Both the position numbers and the translations under genes were made by a program. A stretch of DNA of 64,000 nt from Paulinella micropora (lineage: Eukaryota; Cercozoa; Imbricatea; Euglyphida), in contig BJOX01000247.1 in the NCBI GenBank assembly GCA_009731375.1, forward strand, positions 128,168 to 192,167. The letters are read 5' to 3'. The notes beneath the pieces were generated by a model, which was not told the origin of the DNA, did no database searches, and saw only the letters and a program-made list of their open reading frames with translations. Of the stretch, positions 38,375 to 47,283 are shown piece after piece (position 1 is the first letter of the stretch; the number at the start of each line of letters is the position of its first letter).

Positions 38375-39964
38375 TCAACGAGTACAAAACAAAGGAAAGG
38401 GCCCGGGAAGTAACGGACGTTCGTCGGCGGGGCACCACTCTTGTGCCCTCGTCACGGCGCCGGCGCGCAGGGGCAGCGAGAGTTTGAACGGTCCGTGACC
38501 GGTGGCCACTTGCAGCGCGCCCGGCTGCGCCAGGACCGGCAGAACCTCGGCCATGAACTCTAGGCGCCGGGCGTGCGGGGCCTGTTGCAGCCGGGCCGGC
38601 GCCAGCGGCCAATGCAGCACGTCGAGCACCCAGAGGCTGGCACCCGCACGCCACACTACGAGCATGGCGCCGGCGGGCAGCAGACAGCGCAGCGGCTGGG
38701 AACCGTGGCACAACGCCTCTAGCAGCCTGTCACGGGCGGGCAGTTCGGCCAGCAACCGCCTGAGCCACGGGCCCTTGTTGTCGGGATCGGGGTCAACCGC
38801 GGCGGGCCATACATCCGACCGCAACTTGTCGGCCGGCAGCCAGTACGACCCGTCACCCGCGGCCCAGACCAAACCGGCGCGGCCGGACGCCCCCCCGGGC
38901 AGTGCCAAGGTCACGTTACCGGTCCGGCCAATCGACGACAGGTAGTCGCTGAGCCACCTGCACACGCCGAGGTTGCGCGGCGCACCCCGCGCTTGCCCGC
39001 ACAGCGCCTGCCAGCCAAGAACCGTGAGCCTGCACCAGAAGCCCGGGTCGGCCAGCGCCTGTGCAGTCAGTTGTTCGAGCGGGTCGGGCGGCGGGCGCTG
39101 GTAGCGCTCCAGTGCCACGTTCAGCAACCGGCACGGCCACTGTGCGGGTGCGGGGTCACCTATGGCAGAGACGTAGGTGGCGAGGTCTTCCCTGAAGAGC
39201 CACACGGCGGTGAGCGGGAGGGCGTCGAGCAGCAACGTGGCGCTCGGCGACTGGAGGTAGCGATCCAGCGCCCCTAACGTCAGTGGCACGGCCTCGCGGC
39301 GCAACCCCCGCGCCACCAGGTAGGCATTGTCACTGTTAGGGCACACTAGCGGCCTGACCACCACCCATTCGGCGAAGCACAGGGCCGCCGCGGCCAGCAG
39401 CAGCTGTGTCTCTAGCGCGCAAACGCCAGTGAACCGGCAGACCAGGACCGCCCGGCTGTTCTGCAGCAAGCCCAGGGCGGCGCGGACGCCGCGCGCCAGC
39501 GCGGGCCCCCCGCCTTCGGGACCGCACGCATCGACCCACGCCAGGTTGCAGTCCAGCCGGCGTTGCTCGAGCGCTGTTCGGGCGTCCGCGCAGTGGTGGA
39601 GGTGGTGGCACTGCTCGAACCTGGACCAGAGGCGCGGAGGTTGTTTTTCCAGCGTGATGAGCAGCACGGGTGGCGTGGCGCGCACGAGGTCCTCCGCGAC
39701 CAAGGCGCTCTCGGGCCCCACCGCCAGCACGGCCTGGCGCGGGGTCGAGAGTAACTCACCGAGCACTCCGTCCAACGCGGTGTTTAGTGATGAGACGACG
39801 CCCAGCTGCGTGCGGCACGAGTCCGCATTCGCGCGCGGGGTTGTGTTGCGGCGGGACGTCGCGGCCCAGTCGTTGCGCTCCAGCGCCGCCCGGAGGTGTG
39901 TGACGAAGGCCTGGTTGCCTGGCTGCGGAGACGGGTTCCAGTGCCACGCACACACGGTCTCCAT
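38375..39964 (-). CDS. FtsJ-like (RrmJ-type) methyltransferase homologue, possibly degenerate
   Basis: A 529-residue intact ORF. Residues 60-220 follow the order of an FtsJ-type RNA 2'-O-methyltransferase: glycine-poor SAM-site-like strand AVLAVGPESALVAEDLV (78-94), WVDACGPEGG with Asp145, then AVLVCRFTG (172-180) and VVVRPLVCPNSDNAYLVARG (201-220). In active enzymes the last two carry Lys and Glu; here they are Arg and Asn, and the SAM loop lacks most glycines. So it may be inactive or structural. FtsJ folds cap viral mRNA in several DNA viruses. The C-terminal 300 residues are unassigned. Confidence 0.5.
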   Translation of the reverse strand: METVCAWHWNPSPQPGNQAFVTHLRAALERNDWAATSRRNTTPRANADSCRTQLGVVSSLNTALDGVLGELLSTPRQAVLAVGPESALVAEDLVRATPPVLLITLEKQPPRLWSRFEQCHHLHHCADARTALEQRRLDCNLAWVDACGPEGGGPALARGVRAALGLLQNSRAVLVCRFTGVCALETQLLLAAAALCFAEWVVVRPLVCPNSDNAYLVARGLRREAVPLTLGALDRYLQSPSATLLLDALPLTAVWLFREDLATYVSAIGDPAPAQWPCRLLNVALERYQRPPPDPLEQLTAQALADPGFWCRLTVLGWQALCGQARGAPRNLGVCRWLSDYLSSIGRTGNVTLALPGGASGRAGLVWAAGDGSYWLPADKLRSDVWPAAVDPDPDNKGPWLRRLLAELPARDRLLEALCHGSQPLRCLLPAGAMLVVWRAGASLWVLDVLHWPLAPARLQQAPHARRLEFMAEVLPVLAQPGALQVATGHGPFKLSLPLRAGAVTRAQEWCPADERPLLPGPFPLFCTR

Positions 39965-40219
39965 CCGGCCTTGTTTTGGGTGGCTAGGGAAAAAGGCGTG
40001 AGAAGATGCTTGCCGGGGGGGGGGAGATAGATTTTACATTTCCAAAACCGCCTCCCTCCCTCCCTCCACTTTCTCTCTCTCTCTTAAAAAAAACCAAGAC
40101 CTTCCCTTCTCCGCACTCCCCCCCCTCTCCGCCTTCGGCCCCTCTCCCAACCAAAACTCAAACCCCAAAAAAAAGACTTCCCCTCCCCACTCGGGGGGGG
40201 GGGGGGGGGGGGGGGCCCC

Positions 40220-40943
40220 NNNNNNNNNNNNNNNNNNNNNNNNNNNNNNNNNNNNNNNNNNNNNNNNNNNNNNNNNNNNNNNNNNNNNNNNNNNNNNNNN
40301 NNNNNNNNNNNNNNNNNNNNNNNNNNNNNNNNNNNNNNNNNNNNNNNNNNNNNNNNNNNNNNNNNNNNNNNNNNNNNNNNNNNNNNNNNNNNNNNNNNNN
40401 NNNNNNNNNNNNNNNNNNNNNNNNNNNNNNNNNNNNNNNNNNNNNNNNNNNNNNNNNNNNNNNNNNNNNNNNNNNNNNNNNNNNNNNNNNNNNNNNNNNN
40501 NNNNNNNNNNNNNNNNNNNNNNNNNNNNNNNNNNNNNNNNNNNNNNNNNNNNNNNNNNNNNNNNNNNNNNNNNNNNNNNNNNNNNNNNNNNNNNNNNNNN
40601 NNNNNNNNNNNNNNNNNNNNNNNNNNNNNNNNNNNNNNNNNNNNNNNNNNNNNNNNNNNNNNNNNNNNNNNNNNNNNNNNNNNNNNNNNNNNNNNNNNNN
40701 NNNNNNNNNNNNNNNNNNNNNNNNNNNNNNNNNNNNNNNNNNNNNNNNNNNNNNNNNNNNNNNNNNNNNNNNNNNNNNNNNNNNNNNNNNNNNNNNNNNN
40801 NNNNNNNNNNNNNNNNNNNNNNNNNNNNNNNNNNNNNNNNNNNNNNNNNNNNNNNNNNNNNNNNNNNNNNNNNNNNNNNNNNNNNNNNNNNNNNNNNNNN
40901 NNNNNNNNNNNNNNNNNNNNNNNNNNNNNNNNNNNNNNNNNNN
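40220..40943. other. Assembly gap (724 N)
   Basis: N run preceded by a poly-G tract at about 40194-40215. Confidence 0.99.
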
Positions 40944-41136
40944 CCTTTGTCACCGGCTGCTGAGCCTCGCTAGCTGCTTGCAGGAGCCTAGCGTAACCAA
41001 GGCAAACGCACGGCCGTTGGTGTTCAAAGCCAGGCTGGCACTGTGCGAGATCCAGCGCGACGGGATAGCCGAGGAGATGCGGGAGGCGCTGGCCAGACTT
41101 GCTTCTTCGTTAGTGGAAACCACGGGAGACCGTTAG
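40944..41136 (+). CDS. C-terminal fragment of an unrecognised protein
   Basis: About 63 residues in one frame directly after the gap, ending SSLVETTGDR and a TAG. Helical and Leu-rich. The 5' part is in the gap. Confidence 0.4.
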
Positions 41137-41216
41137 CAACATGAGTGAAAGACATTTTTCTTTTAAAAACAAAAAAAAAGGCCACAGCATAAGAGCGGAG
41201 CCACTAGTACGGCTGA

Positions 41217-41732
41217 TTAGGCGTGCCACTCGGGGCGCGGCCGGTCATAATCGCAGAAAGGTCTGGGGTAACGAGCCACGCGGCGAGAACTGCCCTGCCG
41301 GCCGGCCGGGCTGTGGCGGCGCCCGCCCCGGCGGTCCGAGGACCGCCTGTTAGACCGCCGGGGCCTCCGCCACCGTCCAGTGGGCGNNNNNNNNNNCGCG
41401 GGCGCTGCTGTGGCGGCAGGAGGAGGAGCAGGAGGGGGCGCGGGGGCTACTACCGTCGGCGGGCTTACCGGCACAAACGGAGGGCTCTTTTCGTCGGCAG
41501 AAGGTGACCGCCTCTTTCTTCTTCGCCAGCACCTGTCCTCCCAGGCATCGTCGTCCGAGCTGACCGGCGCTGGCGGAGGGCCTTGCAAGAACCTCTGTAC
41601 ATCACTGAGTAAAAGTTTGTGTTCACGAGTGCTGTCTTCAAGCTTTCGTAGCTCTTCTGCCAGCCGGCGTGCTAGTTGCTCTATCTGGTTACGGTGTTCC
41701 ACGAGCCCGGGGCGTGCTGTGGTGCTGGCCAT
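41217..41732 (-). CDS. Coiled-coil plus Pro/Arg-rich small protein
   Basis: About 170 residues from ATG 41732 (MASTTARPGLVEHRNQIEQL). The N-terminus is a heptad-like helix, followed by a short acidic stretch, RRRKRR, then P/A-rich and R-rich tracts. A 10-N gap (41387-41396) lies inside, so the frame after it is uncertain. The basic, disordered C-terminal half could bind nucleic acid; no family recognised. Confidence 0.45.
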   Translation of the reverse strand: MASTTARPGLVEHRNQIEQLARRLAEELRKLEDSTREHKLLLSDVQRFLQGPPPAPVSSDDDAWEDRCWRRRKRRSPSADEKSPPFVPVSPPTVVAPAPPPAPPPAATAAPAXXXXPTGRWRRPRRSNRRSSDRRGGRRHSPAGRQGSSRRVARYPRPFCDYDRPRPEWHA

Positions 41733-42035
41733 CGGCGTAGTCTGCTGCCACAAACACGTGGGGCAGGACAAGAGATCTTTTTTTTCTTTTCTTTTGCTTG
41801 CTGGTAAAAAGAAAGACTGAACTCTTTTTTTGAAGGGGGGGAAAGAAATAGGGAAGGGGGAAAGGAGGGCATTAGAAGAAAGACGGGAGGGAAAAAAAAA
41901 AGCAAATTTCGCAAACCTTGGCAACGGGAGCAAAGGACGGGAGGGGGTCGAAGGTGGGAGAAAGGTGGGAAAAGGGGGGGGGCCGAAGGTGTGGGGGAAA
42001 GTGGGGGGAGGGGGCTTTTTTTCTTGGCTGTCTGT

Positions 42036-42078
<43 letters not shown>

Positions 42079-42369
42079 NNNNNNNNNNNNNNNNNNNNNN
42101 NNNNNNNNNNNNNNNNNNNNNNNNNNNNNNNNNNNNNNNNNNNNNNNNNNNNNNNNNNNNNNNNNNNNNNNNNNNNNNNNNNNNNNNNNNNNNNNNNNNN
42201 NNNNNNNNNNNNNNNNNNNNNNNNNNNNNNNNNNNNNNNNNNNNNNNNNNNNNNNNNNNNNNNNNNNNNNNNNNNNNNNNNNNNNNNNNNNNNNNNNNNN
42301 NNNNNNNNNNNNNNNNNNNNNNNNNNNNNNNNNNNNNNNNNNNNNNNNNNNNNNNNNNNNNNNNNNNNN
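42079..42369. other. Assembly gap (291 N)
   Basis: N run preceded by 42 C (42037-42078). Confidence 0.99.
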
Positions 42370-44369
42370 TGGTTCACGGTGATCATGCAGATCCAACTGG
42401 CGAACCGCGCCCGCAACGGGACTGAATTACAGCAGTCGACCTTGTCTACGTGGAAGATGGTCGAGGATGCGTTGCTGTCCAAGGAACGCGGCGCGGGAGG
42501 GGGCTTGCAACACCTGCTGGAACCAGAGACGAAGGGCGTGTACCACCAGATAGCCCTGTCGTACCAGCAGGCCAGCGAGACCTTCGTGAACTACCAGCGT
42601 ACCAAGGCCAGCGCGGCCTACATCAAGACGTTCGGCGCGGCGCGCGACGCGGTGTCCGGCCGCTGGCAACACCCGCCGCCCGAGGCGGTGTTCCTGGTGG
42701 CCCGCGTGGCGTCGGCCATCCTGACCGAGATCAGCGGGCTCCGGCCAGCGAAAAATACCCCCGAGATCTGGGTCGTAGGCCGCGGCCTCGGGGGGAGCGA
42801 AACGGAACTGTGGCGGCTTACAATCCCCGAGTCCCACGAGGAGCTGGTCTGCTGGCAGAAACACGACCCGGGCTCTGCCGTGGGCCCGGCGCTGCGCCTG
42901 GAGCTCCCGCTCGCCTGGGTCGCGACGGGCGCCAACTGCCAGCACGGCTGTTGGTGTCTGCTGCAGAAACAACACGCGGCACTCACTGCAGCTGCTGTGG
43001 GACCCGAGCGCGCCTGTCGTTCCGGGCGCCAAGGAGGTGTCGTTGCAGCCCATCGTCGACTACCGCGTCATGCTGCCCTGCGACGTGCTGCTGCCGCCCA
43101 GCAGTACGGTTCTGCCGCACGGCCTGGAGGGCGCGGGGCGCGGCCTGGCCATCTGCGAGAAGCTGCTGTCGGACGCGTTCCCCGCGCTGGCCTGGGAGCT
43201 GGGCGCGGTCCGCAACGTGTACCAAACCGTACTGATGGGCTCGCCGGGCCCGATCTGGGCCCGCTGCCAGACAGAAGAAGAAACCGCGTGCTTCCTGAAC
43301 CTCTGGTACACACTGACGGCCACGCTGATGTCTGTCTCGGCCGGCCACGGCCCAACGTCAACCGAGCTCGACGACGTGGACGACAGCTCGCTGCTGGTCG
43401 GGCTGGACGGCGCGGCGCAGCGGTTCTGGTCGGGAACGGGCAGTGCGCCCCCGGTGCCGGCCGGGACGCCGGCTGGCGCGGTGCTGGACCGGTCCTGGTA
43501 CAAGCGCGGCGTGCAGCTCAGGGCCCGGCTCCTGTGCGCGGACTCTCCCCCCTTGCTGCTGCTGCGCAGCGGCGCGCGTGCGCTGTCGCTGCAGGGGCCG
43601 GTTCTGCTGCCCTTCCGCCAACGGGTGCAGTGGACGCACCCGCCGCCCAACGCCGCCGACGCGGCCGGCTGCCTGCTCGACCTCGTCGTCACCGGCGCAG
43701 ACAGCAGCGCGCTGGCCGAACAGCTAGCACAGTTCTGCCTGGCCAGCCCCAACGGCGCCAGGCTCGTGGTGCTGGACTACGACTGCGATGCTGTGGTCAA
43801 GAGTTGCTTCGACGCGCTCACGGCGCACCCCGCCTGGCAGACCAGGCTCGTCGCGCGCCTGGGGGTGTTGGCCTGCGTCACGACGGCGCCTGCGGCCGCG
43901 TGCGCCCTGCCCGACCGGGCGGGGCTGCACACGATAGCCTCGCACCAGTCGGCGGCCAACGCGCTGCCCGTGGCGGGCCTGTGCCGGGCGAAACCGGCAC
44001 TAGCCCCGGGGCCCCCGCGCGCGCCGAGCGTTAGGAGGGACTTCGAGCCCATCAAGCACAGGCCCCAGGCCCAGTGGTCCTTCGTGTACTACGAGGAAAA
44101 GAACGCGGGGGCCCGCGCGGAAGAGCTGATCCGGCTCGCGCCCGCCACCACGGAGCTGCGCAACGAGCCGCTGCGCCTGCTGATGGTGGCGACGCTGCAG
44201 GACAGGCTGGGCACGCTCATGCCGGGGGGCCACGCGCACGAGGTCTGGGTCGGCGAGGTGCAGGCGTGGCTGGCGCGCCACATCCGCCAGACCGGGTTCG
44301 TGGACAACATCCCTATGGCCGTGAACAAGCGCTGGCAGGACCGCATGGCCGCGGCGCTGATCGACCACG
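42370..44369 (+). CDS. Large unrecognised protein, cut at both ends and frameshifted
   Basis: The 5' end is in the gap. The first frame runs WFTVIMQIQLANRARNG to about 42965, then a one-base shift leads to the frame that stays open to 44369. From there PLV DNA gives IYVILFL and a stop, so the true C-terminus is missing. The remaining about 665 residues are G+C-rich coded, globular in look, with YRVMLPCDVLLPPS and RLVVLDYDCDAVV among hydrophobic strands. No domain recognised. Together with the mucin-like gene at the left end, it shows that the block's ends fall inside genes. Confidence 0.5.
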
Positions 44370-44402
44370 ATATATATGTAATATTATTTTTATAAATGTA
44401 AA
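44370..44402 (-). promoter_or_regulatory. A+T-rich upstream element, copy displaced from the small basic gene
   Basis: 33 bases identical to 45051-45083, which lies directly upstream of the RING gene ATG. Removing the block would place this copy directly upstream of the gene at 14649-14852, so both minus-strand genes would share the same promoter-like element. Confidence 0.65.
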
Positions 44403-44405
44403 TAA

Positions 44406-45047
44406 TTATTTAATAATACATACCATTTCTTCAGCCGATAACCCATATCGCATACACGATAAAGTCAATCTGTTCATATATGTTTGTAGTATATCACATA
44501 TTAAATCAAAATTTGGACTATCGCTATCTAAGAAATCTCGGTTTATCCATTTAGATGGCACATTAAAAGCAATTTTATTTTTTATATCTTTTTCAGAAAT
44601 AGAAGACCTAGGAATGAAATGTAAATTAGGTGAGCTCACATTTTTACATATTGGACACACTAAATTATTTTCCAGATGACACGGCACACAAGTCGCATAT
44701 TGACACTTACAGCATCTTCTCAAAACATCAGCAGTATCAAAACAAATATTACAATGAAATTGCGGTTTATCTTTTAGTTTTTCTATCAATGCTAATGTTA
44801 TGTGCTTATGTGATACGATATTTTCTCTTACTTGCTTATATTGTAATGAAATTGTAGAATTATGTTTTATGAAATCATTATGTTCGCATTTTACGGAATA
44901 ATACAATATATCAGTCTTAACATCTTTGATGTCTTCTGGTTTATGAACTCTACGAACAACTCCAGCATATTTAAGCTCTTTGAATTTGTCTAGGACTAGC
45001 TTATTTAAATCGCTAGCACACTTGATTTGTTTTCTGTTGTTTGGCAT
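44406..45047 (-). CDS. RING-finger protein of the PLV
   Basis: A 213-residue intact protein from ATG 45047 (MPNNRKQIKCASDL) to TAA. Near residues 115-155 it has CNICFDTADVL, CCKCQYATCVPCH and CPICKN, a RING-type zinc cross-brace. RING proteins usually act as ubiquitin E3 ligases and viral ones often redirect host protein turnover; this is the family role, not shown here. The A+T-rich base use matches the PLV genes at 1-14.8 kb. Confidence 0.7.
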   Translation of the reverse strand: MPNNRKQIKCASDLNKLVLDKFKELKYAGVVRRVHKPEDIKDVKTDILYYSVKCEHNDFIKHNSTISLQYKQVRENIVSHKHITLALIEKLKDKPQFHCNICFDTADVLRRCCKCQYATCVPCHLENNLVCPICKNVSSPNLHFIPRSSISEKDIKNKIAFNVPSKWINRDFLDSDSPNFDLICDILQTYMNRLTLSCMRYGLSAEEMVCIIK

Positions 45048-45050
45048 CTT

Positions 45051-45083
45051 ATATATATGTAATATTATTTTTATAAATGTAAA
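45051..45083 (-). promoter_or_regulatory. A+T-rich upstream element of the RING gene
   Basis: Begins ATATATATGTAATATT three bases beyond the RING ATG and is identical to 44370-44402. TATA-like repeats so close to the start codon suggest a viral promoter. Confidence 0.55.
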
Positions 45084-45460
45084 ATATTAATTGAAACTAA
45101 ACGACACAAAAAGAAAAAAGTAATTTTTGATTTATGAGTGATAGTGATGAATGTAGCGGGAAATTGTTTTGGAGCGAATTGGCCTTCTTTCCTCCTGACC
45201 AAAATTCAACTTTTTGGGCAGGGAGAAAATCTGTAGGTTTTCGTGTTTTGGTCACGGGCTCATTTCCCTTTTGCCTTTGAGTGTGTCGTGAAAAAGTGTC
45301 CCGAAGTGCGACCCTATACTACCCGTGTAAAAAATGGGGATTTATGCTGTTATCTCTTTTATATGAACGAATATGGCAAAAATGGCAAACGATAGCAAAA
45401 TTAAAAAGCAAAGGGGGGTGGGATGCTTTGAATCACACCCCCGTTTGCTTGTCCTTTTTT
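45084..45460. other. Non-coding spacer between PLV and retroelement
   Basis: No supported gene. A hairpin-capable pair is present near 45410-45451 (GCAAAGGGGGGTGGGAT and ATCACACCCCCGTTTGC). No PLV right terminal repeat matching 80-96 was found. Confidence 0.4.
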
Positions 45461-45652
45461 CTCCATATCAGGCAGAGTGGGCAGACTCTTGAATAGACTT
45501 GATTATTTTTGTTCCTGCTATAAAAGGAGCGGGAACAAACGTTCCCGCGAGAAAATTTGAAGATTAGTAAGACAACCTTACCACTCTCAGATTTGCATTT
45601 TTTGTTTTGCACAAAAGTGCTTCTAGTTTCGTTTTTAAGGCATTACAAGAAT
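45461..45652 (+). repeat. Split direct repeat A1
   Basis: Matches A2 with scattered changes. It holds a TATA box (CTATAAAAGGAGCGGGAAC) and a 20-base palindrome, GCGGGAACAAACGTTCCCGC, which in A2 is in the opposite orientation. Confidence 0.9.
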
Positions 45653-45654
45653 CG

Positions 45655-46926
45655 ATGTCAAACGAGAAGCCAAAGCGAATCAAGAAGCCATCTGCAAAGA
45701 AGATGCGTGCAGACGAGGAGGCTAGAGACGACTGCGACGACTACCAATGGGGAGGCAACCACGACGCGGCTGGGTGCAATCCGAGTGGACTTGGAAGCGC
45801 GGCAACTATAAGCAACCCTACCGGCATCCCAGCGCTAGCGACAGGCGCCGGCCATGATAAACCGCTCGGAAGCGCAGCTAGCAGCAGCAGCAGCAACAAC
45901 AACACTGGTACCACCCACGCATCGCCACCATCATCACCATCATAACTCACTGGCGGATCTGGCCATGGGGCACCGACACTGCAACGACAGCAAGATGCAC
46001 TACAACGAGCAGCCTTGTTTCTCGGGGGCTGCGCCAACACCGCTCCCACTGATCCCACTGCACTCACCTCCACAGCACTCACCTCCACAGCACGCACACT
46101 TACAAACGCAGACTTAGGGCAGATGGTGAAGCTACTGCAGGCCGGAATCAACTCTACCTTCGCCGATCAAACGAACCGGCTATCTGAACAAGTCAACGCA
46201 ATGATCTTCCAAGCCAAGCAGGAGACTGGGCAACGGGACGCGAAGCTCATAGAGAAGCCTGTACATCGACACTACTTTCAGGGAGGGAAGATCATCATGG
46301 CGATACTGGAGAGCAAGGACTACAAGAGCGAGCAAGAGCGGCTGGCTGATGCATCGCAATGGCAACTGCGCTGGCTACTCTGGCCATGGATATGGGCGGA
46401 CCGACACCTCTATCAGCGGAAGGCAGAACAAAAATTCATACAAGCAGCCAAGCGACTGCGAATCGCGGGTGACGTTGCAGCCTACTGTGAGCCCATCCGG
46501 GCACATACTTCGAAGAGCACCGCAAACCCATATGGCAGCCACAGCAAGGGGCTGTGCCGTATCTGCTACTCTCCACAGCACTGGGCGAAGGACTGCCCAC
46601 AGAGAAGCACTGCTCCCGGCGTGAATACTAACAACATCGCAGCACTTCAAAGCAACGTGACTACACCAACGTTGGCGTGGGCAGGCGTCCCGGGATACAC
46701 AGTACCATCAAACGGGCAGCAGCCGCACATGCAATACGCGATCCCTGCACCGCAACCACAAAACCCGACGGGGTACATAACAGTCACCCCAGCAGTGCCA
46801 CCACCATACATACCCACTAGCGCGCGCACACATGCATCTTGCACCCACTGTCACAAGCGCGGACACACCGCAGAACACTGCTGGACCCTGAACCCCAATC
46901 TGCGCCCGCAGCGTACTACTAACTGA
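45655..46926 (+). pseudogene. Gag-like protein with two zinc knuckles, one TAA
   Basis: The frame from ATG 45655 (MSNEKPKRIKKPSAKKM) is interrupted by TAA 45943-45945 and then continues in the same frame to 46926. The first part is S/N-rich. The second has a helical region and two CCHC-type knuckles, CRICYSPQHWAKDC and CTHCHKRGHTAEHC. Gag proteins coat element RNA. The single stop is one transition from CAA. Ends TGA. Confidence 0.7.
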
Positions 46927-47283
46927 ACATTCAAGCACACTGCGGCTCACAAACACGCATACACATCGCACATCCGCACGAGCAGTAGTTGCGTATGTAG
47001 TCGAGCTTGACGCCCATGCATCATGCAACAGAAAAAGCAGTGCATACGCATTAAATATATATATTATCCTTACTTTGAGATGCATTTCTGAACACTTCAT
47101 AAAGTCAGACTCGCACGGCAACACGCCACCGGTTTAAAGTGACTAGTCAAAAGAACGACGGCAACACGCCAAATAGGAACGTAACAATGCGCCGGACAGG
47201 CCGCAGTTTAATAAAATATTACGTTTGCTTATTGAAATACCGACTCGGCCATCACTAAATATTAAAAACGATTATCTCTTACT
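46927..47283. other. Spacer between gag and pol of the retroelement
   Basis: No coding signal; A+T-rich patch near 47050. Confidence 0.5.

Larger units (their letters stand above)
14862..44369. other. 29.5-kb mostly G+C-rich block of intronless ORFs inserted in the PLV
   Basis: Composition changes abruptly at both ends. On the left, PLV sequence TGGCATCTTATATAT meets CTGCCGGCCCCGG. On the right, GACCACG meets ATATATATGTAATATT. The sequence upstream of the RING gene (45038-45083) contains both PLV halves as one continuous stretch, so the block most simply interrupts the PLV between two minus-strand genes. Six bases (ATATAT) are shared at the joins and could be a target duplication or microhomology. 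ORFs are cut at both ends. Genes lie on both strands, 300-1,200 codons long, separated by short G- or A-run-rich spacers. A large viral genome fragment, a giant mobile element and an assembly chimera all remain possible. Confidence 0.6.

Noticed and set aside
45084-45460. PLV right terminal repeat
   Set aside because: The 17-base inverted-repeat arm seen at 80-96 and 380-396 has no good match here.
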